From Eremothecium cymbalariae DBVPG#7215 (Eukaryota > Ascomycota > Saccharomycetes > Saccharomycetales > Saccharomycetaceae), in assembly GCF_000235365.1 (NCBI RefSeq), contig NC_016450.1:372001-436000 (forward strand): DNA of 64,000 nt, written 5' to 3'. Under the pieces are notes generated by a model. That model had not been told where the DNA came from, made no database searches, and was given only the letters and a program-made list of their open reading frames with translations. Every line of letters begins with the position of its first letter. Positions within the stretch are counted from its first letter, which is position 1. Below, one piece after another: positions 41,039 to 50,004 of the stretch. A program made the position numbers and the translations under genes.

Positions 41039-41933
41039 ATGATTAATGAGTGCGAAAGTATCCTAAATGCTGCTTGGGATATAATAGACAGTAAGCATCA
41101 GGGGTTTATTTATGCCAAGGACATTCCAGAGTTGATTCGGCGGTTGAACACATTCGTGACCCATAACTTAACTACAAAGGCTAATGATGAAGTGATTTCT
41201 AGTTTTGCTAAGGAACAGCCGTTTTTAAAACTCTCTAAAGATGAGTTCAAGGCGAAGTTCCAGTCATTGGTTGGTACTGGTATACAGACGGCTGTGGAGA
41301 TGGCCAATATGAGTGACACGAAACCGAGGTTGTTTGGATCCATTCGAAGGTCGAGTATCAAGGGCGAAGAGACGTCGAAAGAGGAACATATGCGGAAGAA
41401 CTTAGAATTAGAGAAATTGAGGGGTGAAATAGAGGACTGGAAGAGTAAGTATCAGTTCTTGGAGAGGGAGTTTCTGTTTTACCAAACACACCATGAAAAT
41501 CTGGTGGATTCCACACAGCACGAGTTCATAATCAGTGAAATGAAACGTACCATAGAAGAACAAACGAGAGTGATTGATACGTTAAAATGTCAAATGCAGG
41601 GCAAAGACATTGTCATGGTTTCAAAGGGGAACCACCGTTATAGAGAGGCTTTTATTTTACATCAGACAGATCTTGATATTTCTAATCAAGTCGCCTAAAA
41701 CTACACTTAGTTTAATATTTATGATATACATATGTTGGCATATGTTTGTTATGAATATAAATACTACATCATCGAGTTCTGAAATCATTCTCTCACAACC
41801 ACCGAGACAGAGTTGGTGGGAAAGAAATCACATATTCAGTGCCTTATACTGGTACCTGACGGATAGCTTTGAGTATACACAAGGAGTAAACGATACAATC
41901 AACGATAATTACAACTCACTATTTGGGTTATGA
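41039..41933 (+). CDS. MPS2: Spindle pole body/nuclear envelope protein Mps2 (MPS2/CSM4 ancestor), frameshifted
   Basis: Mps2 anchors the spindle pole body in the nuclear envelope; its paralog Csm4 acts in meiotic telomere movement. The first frame (from ATG 41039) encodes an N-terminal region with the Mps2-like YAKDIPELIRRLN and a coiled coil (about residues 115-190), then ends at 41696-41698. The transmembrane segment and conserved C-terminus (SWWERNHIFSALYWYLTD ... LFGL) are in another plus frame ending at 41933. The frames join at the GGGG run 41626-41629, where one surplus G would explain the shift. The combined product would be about 297 residues. No yeast splice signals explain the switch. 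Position and strand match YGL075C and YPL200W. Confidence 0.85.
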
Positions 41934-41987
41934 TAGGGTATAAGTACAACTCACTGTTTGGGTTATGATAAGGCATAATTATAACTT
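41906..41987 (+). repeat. Tandem 35-bp repeat covering the MPS2 stop codon
   Basis: Units 41906-41940 and 41941-41975 differ at only a few bases, and a partial third unit begins at 41976. The first unit contains the last codons and stop of MPS2; the second re-encodes YNSLFGL and a stop outside the gene. Confidence 0.8.
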
Positions 41988-42174
41988 CGTTCTTCCCTCC
42001 TCGCCCCCCTCCTTTCCCATTTTAAATTTTATTTGGCCCGGGTTTCTAAGGTTTCTCCACCTCATATTATCAGATATAGATTTGTAACGATAAGAGTAAG
42101 TAGCTAGAGAGACAAAAAGAGTGGGAAAAGTCAAGTGTAACTTATCAAGCATCTCGTCCAGAGCCCCTAATTCC

Positions 42175-42924
42175 TTATAACTTTTTTAAACATTGAAACA
42201 CAAATTTCATAAAGAGACCAAGGATAGTATTTTCTTGGCCATTTCCTTGACCATTTTGTTGGCCGTAATGGGGTTGTTGCTGATACTCTGGCTGCGGTTG
42301 TCCCTGGTACCCTCCTTGGAAATGTGCCTGTTCCGGCTTGCTTGGTTTGTGTCCACCTGCAAAATCACTGTACGAATCAGTACCCCATGACGACGGAATC
42401 TGTGCACCCGCCAACTCCACTATCATGACGCCTGGATTTTTGGGATCAATAAACGAGTTTAAATGAGCTTCATCACACAATTCTTCAACCGCTGGCTTAA
42501 TCTTAGCCACTCCATTTGCAGAATGCAAACCTTTACCTACAATAACCTTCAAATCTGACTCTCCATTCTGTACAGCTGATGCGATCCGTCTTTGCAATAT
42601 CCACTGAGCTTCTTTAACATAAAGTCCATGCAAATCAATCTCATCCGACTTACTGTCGGCATTATTCTCAGTGAACACATACTCCGCAGCTTGCATGTTA
42701 TAACGCTCCGCCTCTTTCAGGTACTTTTTCGCCTTTTCACTTAATTCCTTCGCCCTAGCACCATCCCCTTCCTTGTATGCTTCTTGAGACTGTTGAGAGA
42801 GCTGCTGTCTCTTCTTGTGAGCCTGGTCTGCTTGGTCTCTAAGTCTCTTAAACTCACTATCATCAGCATGGTTATAGTCACGCTCCTCGGACAAAAAGGC
42901 CCCTCTATCTACAGCAGCGCTCAT
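42175..42924 (-). CDS. DUF1771-Smr domain protein (YPL199C homolog)
   Basis: A 249-residue protein with a helical DUF1771 region (about residues 15-85) rich in Ala, Glu and Lys, then a Smr domain (about 93-180) that starts with the LDLHGL-like motif EIDLHGLYVKEA and includes the GKGLHS motif. Smr domains are RNA/DNA-binding and sometimes nuclease domains; the function of the yeast ortholog YPL199C is not established. The C-terminus is Gln/Gly/Pro-rich and ends in a short hydrophobic stretch (LFMKFVFQCLKKL). Length matches the ortholog (240). It is convergent with MPS2. Confidence 0.9.
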   Translation of the reverse strand: MSAAVDRGAFLSEERDYNHADDSEFKRLRDQADQAHKKRQQLSQQSQEAYKEGDGARAKELSEKAKKYLKEAERYNMQAAEYVFTENNADSKSDEIDLHGLYVKEAQWILQRRIASAVQNGESDLKVIVGKGLHSANGVAKIKPAVEELCDEAHLNSFIDPKNPGVMIVELAGAQIPSSWGTDSYSDFAGGHKPSKPEQAHFQGGYQGQPQPEYQQQPHYGQQNGQGNGQENTILGLFMKFVFQCLKKL

Positions 42925-43827
42925 ATTAGGTAAATTTATTACACTCCGTTATGCAAAAGGAAGTCACTAACTTTCACCTTATGTCTCACTTATGTCTATC
43001 TGGCTAAAATAGCAAAACTCTCGAGCCCTAAAAGCCATGCTGAGAATTAGATTTTTCACTGTAGCGAACCAGTCCGTGCCTATGCTCTGCTCCGTCTACA
43101 AAAAATTTCCACTACAAATACATCTCTCTTTTCCTACTGTCTATCACTTCCTCTGGATGCAGAAAACAGAATACTTTTGACTACTAGTATCGCGAAGCTG
43201 AGGGTAGCCCAGTACCATCTGTCCATGAGACCATGGTTATGTGTTTGTGCTGAATACAGCTATTCTTTTAAAGATGCGGACGCACTTTCTGAAGACTTGT
43301 CTTGTTTCTTGACTATTATTCTCTTCACAGATGATGAAGAAATGTTTGAACATTCAAAGTGACTAGCCACGGCAATGTTGTTTACTAAATTAACACCATC
43401 TTTCGGGACTGATTTGCAAGAGAACAATAGCGTAATAGTAATGTATTATAACTCTGGGTTGAACTGTTATACCAGCCAGTGATGGGTATCGTCGACTTGT
43501 ATGCGGGCGTATGATGGGCGATCTGTACCTCCACACGATCTTCCTGGTTTGTCCAATCACATGACATAATTGTGACTGCGAACCCATACATCACAAGATC
43601 ATGAGATATACACCCATGCACCGTTATTTTCTGTTTTCGTTTTCATTTTTTCAGAAATCAGTTTGGAAAGCCGCTCCAGCACTGCACATACAAAATTTTC
43701 TAAACGATTAAATCTCTCTACATAAATTCTATAAAATATATGGTACTTGCTCATCTCACAACCTTTGGTATACGGATTTCTAAAATTTTCACCTAAGACC
43801 GTGTTCGTGATATTCCAAAATTCAATA
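42925..43827. other. Divergent promoter region YPL199C-like/RPL7
   Basis: About 900 bp with the Rap1 sites of RPL7 near 43581-43622, then a T-rich tract typical of ribosomal-protein promoters. No additional gene is supported. Confidence 0.65.
43581..43622 (+). promoter_or_regulatory. Tandem Rap1 sites of the RPL7 promoter
   Basis: AACCCATACATC (43581-43592) and ACACCCATGCACC (43610-43622) both match the Rap1 consensus closely, in the same orientation, about 210-250 bp upstream of the RPL7 ATG and followed by a T-rich tract. Paired Rap1 sites in this position are the standard arrangement in yeast ribosomal-protein genes. Confidence 0.8.
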
Positions 43828-45263
43828 ATGGCTGCTGAGTACGTTCAAATACCGGGAATTTTGTTCTTATTGTGATGCAGAAATAGAAGAACTAATATGA
43901 GTGTGAATGGGACTAGTTACATCGGGTTTTGGATCCTGCATATTCGTTGCATTCCATCCCAATGTGGTTACGTCTCTCGAGGATCATAATCCTCGGGAGA
44001 CGTATGACGTAGGGGATTTCCTTTTTAATAAAGGACAAAGAATGGATAGCTGAGAGGGGCACGTAATCACCAGTGTTTCGAACTCTTTCTTCTACCTTTC
44101 TCTGCAAAACTCCCTCACATCGAATGAAGTGTGGTGATTTCAATTCGATGTAACCGTATTCTATCAGCTCTAAACTCACTTTTGTGTGGGCATTTTAACT
44201 AACAATGTTAAACAGAAAGATCTTGGCTCCAGAATCTCAATTGAAGAAGTCTAAGGCTCAACAGAAGTCTGCTGAGCAAGTTGCTGCTGAAAGGACTGCT
44301 CGTAAGGCTGTATGTTAATTTCTTGAACAACAAATTCTGTTTGTAGGTGAGTTCACCGCAAGGGGACAGACGTTTTTTCTGTTCTATGTCAGAAGAGAGT
44401 GTGAGTTATGTCCATGTTATTACTGTGATGAAAACCTTTTGAATCCCAATTCATGTCGACTAGTCAAGGCGATGCTGTCGCAAATTTATCACCATCTTTC
44501 GGCTGACGTATTTAATTTGGACATCAACTCTTCTATTTTCTACAATGCTGCAGAGAATGTTTATGTTCCCCGTTTGCTGGTCACCTGCTTTGTTCGCGAT
44601 GCAAGGATCATATTACTAACATATGTAATACAGGCTAACAAGCAGAAGAGAGCTACTATCTTGGAAAGGAACGCTGCTTACCAAAAGGAGTACGAAACCT
44701 CTGAGAGAGCTGTCATCCAATCTAAAAGAGATGCCAAGGCTGCTGGTTCCTACTACGTTGAAGCCCAACCAAAGCTTGTCTTTGTTATCAGAATCAAGGG
44801 TATTAACAAGATCCCACCAAAGCCAAGAAAGGTGTTGCAATTGTTGAGATTGAACCAGATCAACTCCGGTGTTTTCGTCAGAGTCACCAAGGCCACCTCC
44901 GAATTGTTGAGATTGGTCGAGCCATACGTCGCTTACGGTTACCCATCCTACTCTACTGTTAGACAGCTAATCTACAAGAGAGGTTACGGTAAGATCAACA
45001 AGCAAAGAATCGCTTTGTCCGACAACTCCATCATTGAAGATAACTTGGCCAAGTTCGGTCTAATATCCATTGACGACTTGATCCACGAAATCGTTACTGT
45101 TGGCCCACACTTCAAGCAAGCTAACAACTTCTTGTGGCCATTCAAGTTGTCCAACCCATCTGGTGGCTGGGGTGTTCCAAGAAAATTCAAGCACTTTATC
45201 CAAGGTGGTTCTTTCGGTAACCGTGAAGAATTCATCAACAAGTTGGTAAAGGCCATGAACTAA
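43828..45263 (+). CDS. RPL7: Ribosomal protein uL30 (Rpl7), three exons
   Basis: This gene encodes a 244-residue 60S subunit protein, the same length as S. cerevisiae Rpl7. Exon 1 is 43828-43838 (ATGGCTGCTGA), exon 2 is 44216-44309 and exon 3 is 44634-45263. Intron 1 (377 bp) begins GTACGT and ends with ACTAAC branch point and AACAG; intron 2 (324 bp) begins GTATGT and ends with TACTAAC and ATACAG. The joined product starts [20 protein letters not shown], and exon 3 contains [19 protein letters not shown] and [19 protein letters not shown]. Splice positions are the same as in S. cerevisiae RPL7A/RPL7B. Codon use is strongly biased to preferred codons in exon 3. Intron 2 hosts a snoRNA. Confidence 0.97.
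43970..44003 (+). other. Long hairpin in RPL7 intron 1
   Basis: ACGTCTCTCGAGGA (43970-43983) pairs with TCCTCGGGAGACGT (43990-44003), giving a 14-bp stem (one G-U pair in RNA) with a 6-base loop. Stems within long yeast introns often shorten the distance from 5' splice site to branch point; this could also be a regulatory site. Confidence 0.7.
44420..44511 (+). ncRNA. snR39: C/D box snoRNA in RPL7 intron 2 (snR39/snR59 homolog)
   Basis: Box C is GTGATGA (44425-44431) and box D is CTGA (44503-44506). The guide immediately before box D reads CACCATCTTTCGG and is complementary to CCGAAAGATGGTG of 25S rRNA. By the D-plus-5 rule the target is the second A of CCGAA, the nucleotide known as A807 in S. 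cerevisiae. This is the same modification guided by snR39 and snR59, which sit in the same intron of RPL7A and RPL7B. Ends are approximate. Confidence 0.88.
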
Positions 45264-45947
45264 GCATAATTACTAAAGAAGTAAAAATAAAATATGGAAA
45301 ACTACTTTCCACTGTTTTTTGCTTAATTTTCTCGGTTTAATAATAACGGTTTTCACCTCATTTACAATACGTTGCCAACCCTCTTATCCTGACTCTGTAT
45401 CTTTTGATATATATCTAGCCCTAAATTATCTACTATTTCAACGCATTGTAATTGTTGTAATTTTCTTTTGATGTGTATACTAATTTAAATATCTCAATTT
45501 ATGTGTGGAACAACACATATACCAGCACGTTACACCACACTATAGTCCTCAACTAACTTGTCGGTATGACTAACTTGTCCTGATCTCTTATCAACCAGGT
45601 ACTACTTTATAGGTGTCAGCTTTTTTTTACTTCGTAATGACCATGTGATTTTTCGTGATGTCAATTTAGGCAGGATCTGGAATTCTTCTCCACTTAAAAT
45701 ACATATATAATACTGTGTTATTATTCTCCAAGAATGGAGGAGAGCCTAGTTTGGAACTACGAGGTTTAGAAGTCGCTAAGAATCCGGGATTGTACACAGG
45801 TTGGAAATATAATATAAGCATTTGTAATTGTTCTTGTTGTTAGGTAACAGTTCTATTTCTGAATTTACAAAAAAACCGAATTTTACCGGTTGAAGAGTTG
45901 AGTTCAGGGTTAATCTAAGTTAAACGGGGTACAGAAGGAGGTTGTTT
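45264..45947. other. Intergenic region RPL7-HNM1
   Basis: About 680 bp containing RPL7 3' sequence and the HNM1 promoter, with one CATGTGA element (see separate entry). No gene seen. Confidence 0.6.
45642..45648 (+). promoter_or_regulatory. Possible inositol/choline response element upstream of HNM1
   Basis: CATGTGA matches the Ino2/Ino4 binding core of the inositol/choline-responsive element (CATGTGAAAT), about 300 bp upstream of the HNM1 start. HNM1 is repressed by inositol and choline in S. cerevisiae, so the site is plausible, but the flanking bases match only partly. Confidence 0.35.
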
Positions 45948-47585
45948 ATGCTTTATAGTGAGATACAGGTGCAGGAGGGGTCTGACTGCATGCAAAAGGG
46001 TGATGCCGTTAGCAATCAGATAAGCAAGGTTGAATGTGACAATGTTGAAGTCTACAGTATTCCAGGTGTGAACAAGCCCGCTGAACTACGCAAATCTTTT
46101 TCTCTTTGGTCTGTTCTAGGGGTTGGTTTTGGCCTAACTAATTCATGGTTTGGGCTTTCGGTTTCGATGGTTACAGGTATTTCTTCTGGAGGACCTATGA
46201 TGATCATCTATGGTATAGTAATAATTGCTCTTATTTCTGTCTGTGTTGGTGTATCGTTAGGCGAGCTATCTTCGGCTTATCCCCATGCTGGTGGCCAGTT
46301 TTGGTGGTCCTTGCAGTTAGCACCTAATAAGTATAAGAGACTGGCTGCTTACCTCTGTGGGTCTTTTGCGTGGGCGGGATCTGTTTTTGCAAGTGCGTCT
46401 TCCACGTTGTCTACCACTCGGTTATTGTTAGGAATGTATGCGTTGGTGCATCCAAGCCTGGAGATTAAGGATTGGCATGTTTTTGTTTGCTACCAAGCGT
46501 TGCATATGTTCCTGTTGCTATTTAATTGTCATGGAAGGCCGCTCCCTTTGATCTCATCTACTGCGTTGTACGTTTCTCTATTCTCCTTCATCACCATCAC
46601 CATTACGGTTTTGGCTTCCTCTCATGGTAACTTCAATGATGCAAAGTTTGTTTTCGCCAATTTCAGAAATGAAACCGGTTGGGAGAGTAACACTATTGCA
46701 TTTATAGTGGGATTAATTAACCCCGCATGGTCCTTTTCGTGTTTGGACTGTGCCACACACATGGCGTTTGAGGTTGAGAAGCCGGAAACTGTAATTCCAA
46801 CTGCTATTCTAGGCACTGTGGCAATCGGATTCCTCACATCTATCGTATATTGCATTGCTATGTTCTTCTCCATTCGTGATTTGGACGGTATTTTATCCTC
46901 CACAACAGGCGCGCCAATTTTGGATATTTATTACCAGGCGTCTGGAAGCAAGGCTTGTGCCATCGTTCTAGGATCCTTAGTCTTACTTACATCTTTCACG
47001 TGTGTCACCTCTTGCCATACATGGCAAGCTAGGCTATGCTGGTCTTTTGCTAGAGATAATGGTTTCCCATATTCACGCATATGGGCAAAAGTGAATACTG
47101 AATTGGGCGTGCCCCTAAACGCTCATCTATTATCATGTGCCGTCATTTCTCTTTTGGGAGTGTTGTACTTGGCTTCCTCTACTGCATTTAACGCATTGGT
47201 CACAGGTTGTATTTCATTTTTGTTACTATCTTATACAGTTCCTGTGATTTGTCTCTTACTGAAACAGAGAAATATAAAACGTGGGCCATTTTGGTTGGGC
47301 AAGTTCGGCACATTTTCCAATTATGTCTTGCTAGCATGGACATTGTTTTCCCTGGTCTTTTTCAGTCTCCCTCCAATGAAGCCTATAACAAAAGGCAACA
47401 TGAATTATGTTTCAATTGTAATTTTGAGCTATCTCTTATACTCGATTCTGTATTGGAAATTCAGTGGTCACAAGAAATTCTATATTTATCAGGAAAAAAT
47501 ACCAGTAGAAGAATCTGATGAAAGAGCAGAAATTGATGATCCCAATTCAAAGCTGCAAAAGATACCAACCCATTCAAATATATGA
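45948..47585 (+). CDS. HNM1: Choline/ethanolamine permease Hnm1
   Basis: A 545-residue amino acid-polyamine-choline family transporter with about 12 membrane segments. S. cerevisiae Hnm1 imports choline, ethanolamine and nitrogen mustard at the plasma membrane for phospholipid synthesis. The first ATG is at 45948 (MLYSEIQVQEG). The family motif begins FSLWSVLGVGFGLTNSWFG near residue 53, and the conserved LGELSSAYPHAGGQFWW lies near residue 106. The N- and C-termini are hydrophilic, the latter ending in a Glu/Asp-rich tail. Position and strand agree with YGL077C. Confidence 0.92.
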   Translation: MLYSEIQVQEGSDCMQKGDAVSNQISKVECDNVEVYSIPGVNKPAELRKSFSLWSVLGVGFGLTNSWFGLSVSMVTGISSGGPMMIIYGIVIIALISVCVGVSLGELSSAYPHAGGQFWWSLQLAPNKYKRLAAYLCGSFAWAGSVFASASSTLSTTRLLLGMYALVHPSLEIKDWHVFVCYQALHMFLLLFNCHGRPLPLISSTALYVSLFSFITITITVLASSHGNFNDAKFVFANFRNETGWESNTIAFIVGLINPAWSFSCLDCATHMAFEVEKPETVIPTAILGTVAIGFLTSIVYCIAMFFSIRDLDGILSSTTGAPILDIYYQASGSKACAIVLGSLVLLTSFTCVTSCHTWQARLCWSFARDNGFPYSRIWAKVNTELGVPLNAHLLSCAVISLLGVLYLASSTAFNALVTGCISFLLLSYTVPVICLLLKQRNIKRGPFWLGKFGTFSNYVLLAWTLFSLVFFSLPPMKPITKGNMNYVSIVILSYLLYSILYWKFSGHKKFYIYQEKIPVEESDERAEIDDPNSKLQKIPTHSNI

Positions 47586-47929
47586 CATAATGGTTGAAGC
47601 TAATATCTTCACAATTGGTTAACCACTTTCCTATCAAAAAAACACATCCCTTCTCTGGTTCCTACTAAACTTAATACTGTTTATAGATATAAATAGAATG
47701 TACAATCCCTCTAATAGATTTCATCTTAAAACCTCTGGTTTTATTAATACTGACATTTTTAAATATTAGATGACGACCGGTGTCTGCGTCAAAAAAAGAA
47801 ACGACGTGTACTGAAAATTTTCCAAACCCGCAATATAAATGAGATGAGCTTGGCGTGTAACAACTATCTGAGATGCCTTTAAATCATAAAGCAGAAAGCC
47901 AATTAACACGTATAATTCAAAAGCCTGTT
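47586..47929. other. HNM1-DBP3 intergenic region with RRPE and PAC
   Basis: About 340 bp, containing the HNM1 3' end and the DBP3 promoter elements near 47812-47850. No other gene seen. Confidence 0.6.
47812..47850 (+). promoter_or_regulatory. RRPE-like and PAC elements upstream of DBP3
   Basis: TGAAAATTTT (47812-47821) is RRPE-like and GAGATGAGCT (47841-47850) fits the PAC consensus GMGATGAGMT. Together they mark DBP3 as part of the ribosome-biogenesis regulon. Their distance favours the ATG at 47930 over the in-frame ATG at 47873, which would start only about 20 bp after PAC. Confidence 0.7.
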
Positions 47930-49537
47930 ATGTCGAAAGAGGAATTAAAGAAGAGAAAGCTAGATGCTGAAGGGCTAGTTGAAAAGAAGAGACAGAAGAA
48001 AGACAAGAAAGACAAGAAGGAGAAGAAGGAGGAAGACAAGAAGGAGAAGGAGAAGAAGGAGAAGAAGGAGAAGAAGGAGAAGAAGGAGAAGAAAAAGGAG
48101 GAAGAGAAGGAAAAGAAGAATTCAAAGCCAGCAATTGAAGAGAAAATGTCTAAAATTGGTAACTCGAAGGCATTCAAGAATGGCAAGTATTCTGAACATG
48201 AAGAATTGATGTCAGTACCAAAATCTGATATCGAAAGCTTCTTTAAAGATAACGAAGTTTCAGTTGAGGACCCTGAATCATCGAACCTAAGACCACTACT
48301 CTCCTTTTCACACATTTCTTTAAACAATGAAGTACAAAAAGTAGTTGCAAAGTTTCCAAAACCCACTCCGATTCAAGCGGTTTCTTGGCCCTACTTATTA
48401 TCTGGGAAGGATGTTATTGGTGTCGCTGAAACTGGTTCTGGTAAGACCTTCGCATTTGGAGTTCCAGCCGTCAATAATATTGTTAGTTCTGGAGATGCTA
48501 GCAACAAAAATGTACAATGCCTGATAATTTCTCCAACTAGAGAATTGGCTTCTCAAATTTACGACAATCTAGTAGAATTGACCAACAAAGTGTCTTTAAA
48601 CTGTTGCTGCTTGTATGGAGGTGTTCCAAAGGATGCCCAGAGGCTACAATTAAAGAATTCCCAAATTGTGGTTGCCACACCAGGTAGGTTACTGGACTTG
48701 ATTCAAGAAGGCTATGCAGACCTGTCCCAAGTTCAATATCTAGTACTAGATGAAGCGGATAGAATGCTGGAAAAGGGGTTTGAAGAAGATATTAAAAAGA
48801 TTATCAAAGAAACAGACGTCACAAGAAGACAAACACTAATGTTCACTGCAACTTGGCCGAAGGAAGTACGCGAATTAGCTTCCACTTTTATGAAACACCC
48901 CGTCAAGATTTCTATTGGTAACCGTGATGAGCTTTCTGCTAACAAAAAAATCAAACAGATTGTCGAAGTCATTGACCCATTCCAAAAGGAGAAAAAACTA
49001 TTAGAACTGCTGAAGAAGTACCATTCAGGTTCGAAAAAGAATGAAAAAGTGCTAATCTTTGCTTTGTACAAGAAAGAAGCTTCCCGTGTTGAGAGAAACC
49101 TACAATACAACGGCTATAACGTCGCTGCCATCCACGGTGACCTATCTCAACAACAAAGAACACAGGCCCTAGATGACTTCAAATCCGGCAAAACAAACTT
49201 ACTACTAGCTACAGATGTTGCAGCAAGAGGTTTAGATATCCCCAACGTCAAGACTGTCATCAATTTGACCTTCCCATTAACAGTGGAAGATTACGTCCAT
49301 AGAATAGGCAGAACAGGAAGAGCAGGTGCCTCTGGTACCGCCCACACTCTATTCACAGAGCAAGAAAAGCATTTGTCAGGCGCTTTAATCAATGTTTTAA
49401 ACCAGGCTGGGCAAGCAGTTCCCGAGGAACTAAAGAAGTTCGGTACGCACACAAAGAGAAAAGAACATAGCGCATACGGTTCCTTCTACAAAAATGTGGA
49501 TACCTCAAAGAAGCCTAAGAAGATTACTTTTGATTAA
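47930..49537 (+). CDS. DBP3: Nucleolar DEAD-box RNA helicase Dbp3
   Basis: A 535-residue RNA helicase that assists pre-rRNA cleavage at site A3 during 60S subunit formation. I take the ATG at 47930 because the protein then begins [12 protein letters not shown], like the S. cerevisiae protein; an upstream in-frame ATG at 47873 would add 19 residues. A long Lys/Glu tract (about residues 24-65, GAGAAG repeats) marks the nucleolar N-terminal tail. Helicase motifs: AETGSGKT (about residue 166), SPTREL, ATPGR, VLDEAD (about 273), FTATWP (about 304), ARGLDIPNV and [10 protein letters not shown] (about 457). It ends KKITFD, the family end. Matches YGL078C. Confidence 0.96.
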   Translation: MSKEELKKRKLDAEGLVEKKRQKKDKKDKKEKKEEDKKEKEKKEKKEKKEKKEKKKEEEKEKKNSKPAIEEKMSKIGNSKAFKNGKYSEHEELMSVPKSDIESFFKDNEVSVEDPESSNLRPLLSFSHISLNNEVQKVVAKFPKPTPIQAVSWPYLLSGKDVIGVAETGSGKTFAFGVPAVNNIVSSGDASNKNVQCLIISPTRELASQIYDNLVELTNKVSLNCCCLYGGVPKDAQRLQLKNSQIVVATPGRLLDLIQEGYADLSQVQYLVLDEADRMLEKGFEEDIKKIIKETDVTRRQTLMFTATWPKEVRELASTFMKHPVKISIGNRDELSANKKIKQIVEVIDPFQKEKKLLELLKKYHSGSKKNEKVLIFALYKKEASRVERNLQYNGYNVAAIHGDLSQQQRTQALDDFKSGKTNLLLATDVAARGLDIPNVKTVINLTFPLTVEDYVHRIGRTGRAGASGTAHTLFTEQEKHLSGALINVLNQAGQAVPEELKKFGTHTKRKEHSAYGSFYKNVDTSKKPKKITFD

Positions 49538-50004
49538 CTTCCGCAATATAGAGATGCGGAAATACCATTTCCGTCCACTTTGTATATTAGACAACCAACT
49601 GTAAATTATAAATAAAATACATAATTCGACGTAAAAGACAGCGCAGCCCTGTCCTGATTTTGCTCTCGCGAATACATTATCTTTCATTGTCTTAAGAAAG
49701 GCAATACAGTATATGATGATGCAGTTCAAAAGGTACCCATTATTCGGCTAACAAATTATCTCTGTGTTTACAGAAGCATGATGATAATGGTCCCTCTGTA
49801 ATCCATATTCAGATCTCTATGTCTGGGTGTGTTCAGTAGATTTTTAATTCATTCTCATGAACACAGATTGGGCAATGCAATCATGTTATTCCGTAGCAAC
49901 GGTTGTTTGCAACGACTTAAGATAAATCAATACAGATATTTAACAGTTAACACTCTGCCATTCTCAGCTAACTTCATAGTGTGGCGTAAATTACAAGTTG
50001 AGCA
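49538..50004. other. Intergenic region DBP3-desaturase
   Basis: About 470 bp with DBP3 3' sequence and the promoter of the desaturase. No RNA gene or further coding sequence recognised. Confidence 0.6.

Noticed and set aside
41583..41698. An intron explaining the MPS2 frame change
   Set aside because: No GTATGT-type donor with a TACTAAC branch point is present in the needed interval.
47928..48366. Alternative frames (Ser/Phe-rich and Arg-rich) over the start of DBP3
   Set aside because: They are shadows of the GAGAAG lysine-glutamate repeat.
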